Origin: Deltaproteobacteria bacterium
GTDB lineage: Bacteria > Desulfobacterota > Desulfobacteria > Desulfobacterales > JAFDFH01
Length of the DNA stretch: 5,749 nucleotides
Direction of reading: 5' to 3'
NCBI GenBank assembly: GCA_019309945.1
Contig: JAFDFH010000180.1
Span: 1-5,749, forward strand
This document shows positions 5,717-5,749 of the stretch, piece after piece. The notes below the pieces were generated by a model. It saw nothing but the letters and a program-made list of their open reading frames with translations. It was not told where the DNA came from and did not search any database. The translations under genes and the position numbers were made by a program. Each line of letters opens with the position of its first letter. Within the stretch, counting starts at the first letter, position 1.

Positions 5717-5749
5717 CTTCCCTGAACGCGGGCAAAATTCATGAACTCG

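Noticed and set aside
5532..5735. Minus-strand open frame of 67 codons at the right end, overlapping the end of rodA
   Set aside because: It is short, overlaps a secure gene by about 85 bp, matches no family I recognise, and its composition follows from the palindromic flank. I treat it as a by-product of that sequence.
1..5749. CRISPR array, tRNA, rRNA, insertion sequence or defence system
   Set aside because: I saw no regularly spaced repeats, no cloverleaf or rRNA signature, and no transposase or nuclease motif. Nearly all of the window is accounted for by the five elongasome genes.

Overview
This window is a complete elongasome (rod-shape and lateral-wall synthesis) operon, all on the + strand, in the order mreB, mreC, mreD, mrdA (PBP2), rodA (mrdB). 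Each of the five proteins is full length with its diagnostic motifs intact. The order is the conserved one in many Gram-negative bacteria. The AT-leaning intergenic DNA, mixed codon use and the look of the proteins (MreB N-terminus ending in MFSSDLAIDLGTANTL, RodA beginning MFDRRL, a Cys-containing PBP2 site) suggest a member of the Desulfobacterota (former Deltaproteobacteria). That placement is an inference and no marker in the window fixes it.

Layout. Bases 1-161 are an AT-rich leader with no gene. They hold a 10-bp direct repeat and a perfect 7-8-7 inverted repeat that runs into the mreB ribosome-binding site. mreB (162-1205) is followed after 4 bp by mreC (1210-2043), which has no visible Shine-Dalgarno sequence. 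mreC and mreD (2040-2558) overlap by an ATGA. mrdA (2565-4415) follows mreD after 6 bp. A 100-bp gap, the only real one inside the cluster, then precedes rodA (4516-5616), which has a good Shine-Dalgarno. After rodA come 133 bp without a convincing gene. They contain a long, interrupted, AT-rich hairpin followed by a T-run, which is either the operon terminator or part of a dispersed palindromic repeat.

Function. MreB forms membrane-bound filaments that orient the machine. MreC and MreD link it to the periplasm and activate PBP2. RodA polymerises glycan strands from lipid II and PBP2 crosslinks them. The tight spacing argues for co-transcription and translational coupling of mreB through mrdA, with rodA translated from its own initiation site.

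The genes themselves are ordinary and I see no undescribed multi-gene system. The best leads are at nucleotide level: a perfect 24-bp palindrome inside mrdA, the inverted repeat at the mreB start, the mrdA-rodA spacer with a 22-codon open frame ending in the rodA Shine-Dalgarno, and the palindromic 3' flank. At protein level, PBP2 carries a Cys/Cys/His/Cys arrangement matching the metal site described for E. coli PBP2.
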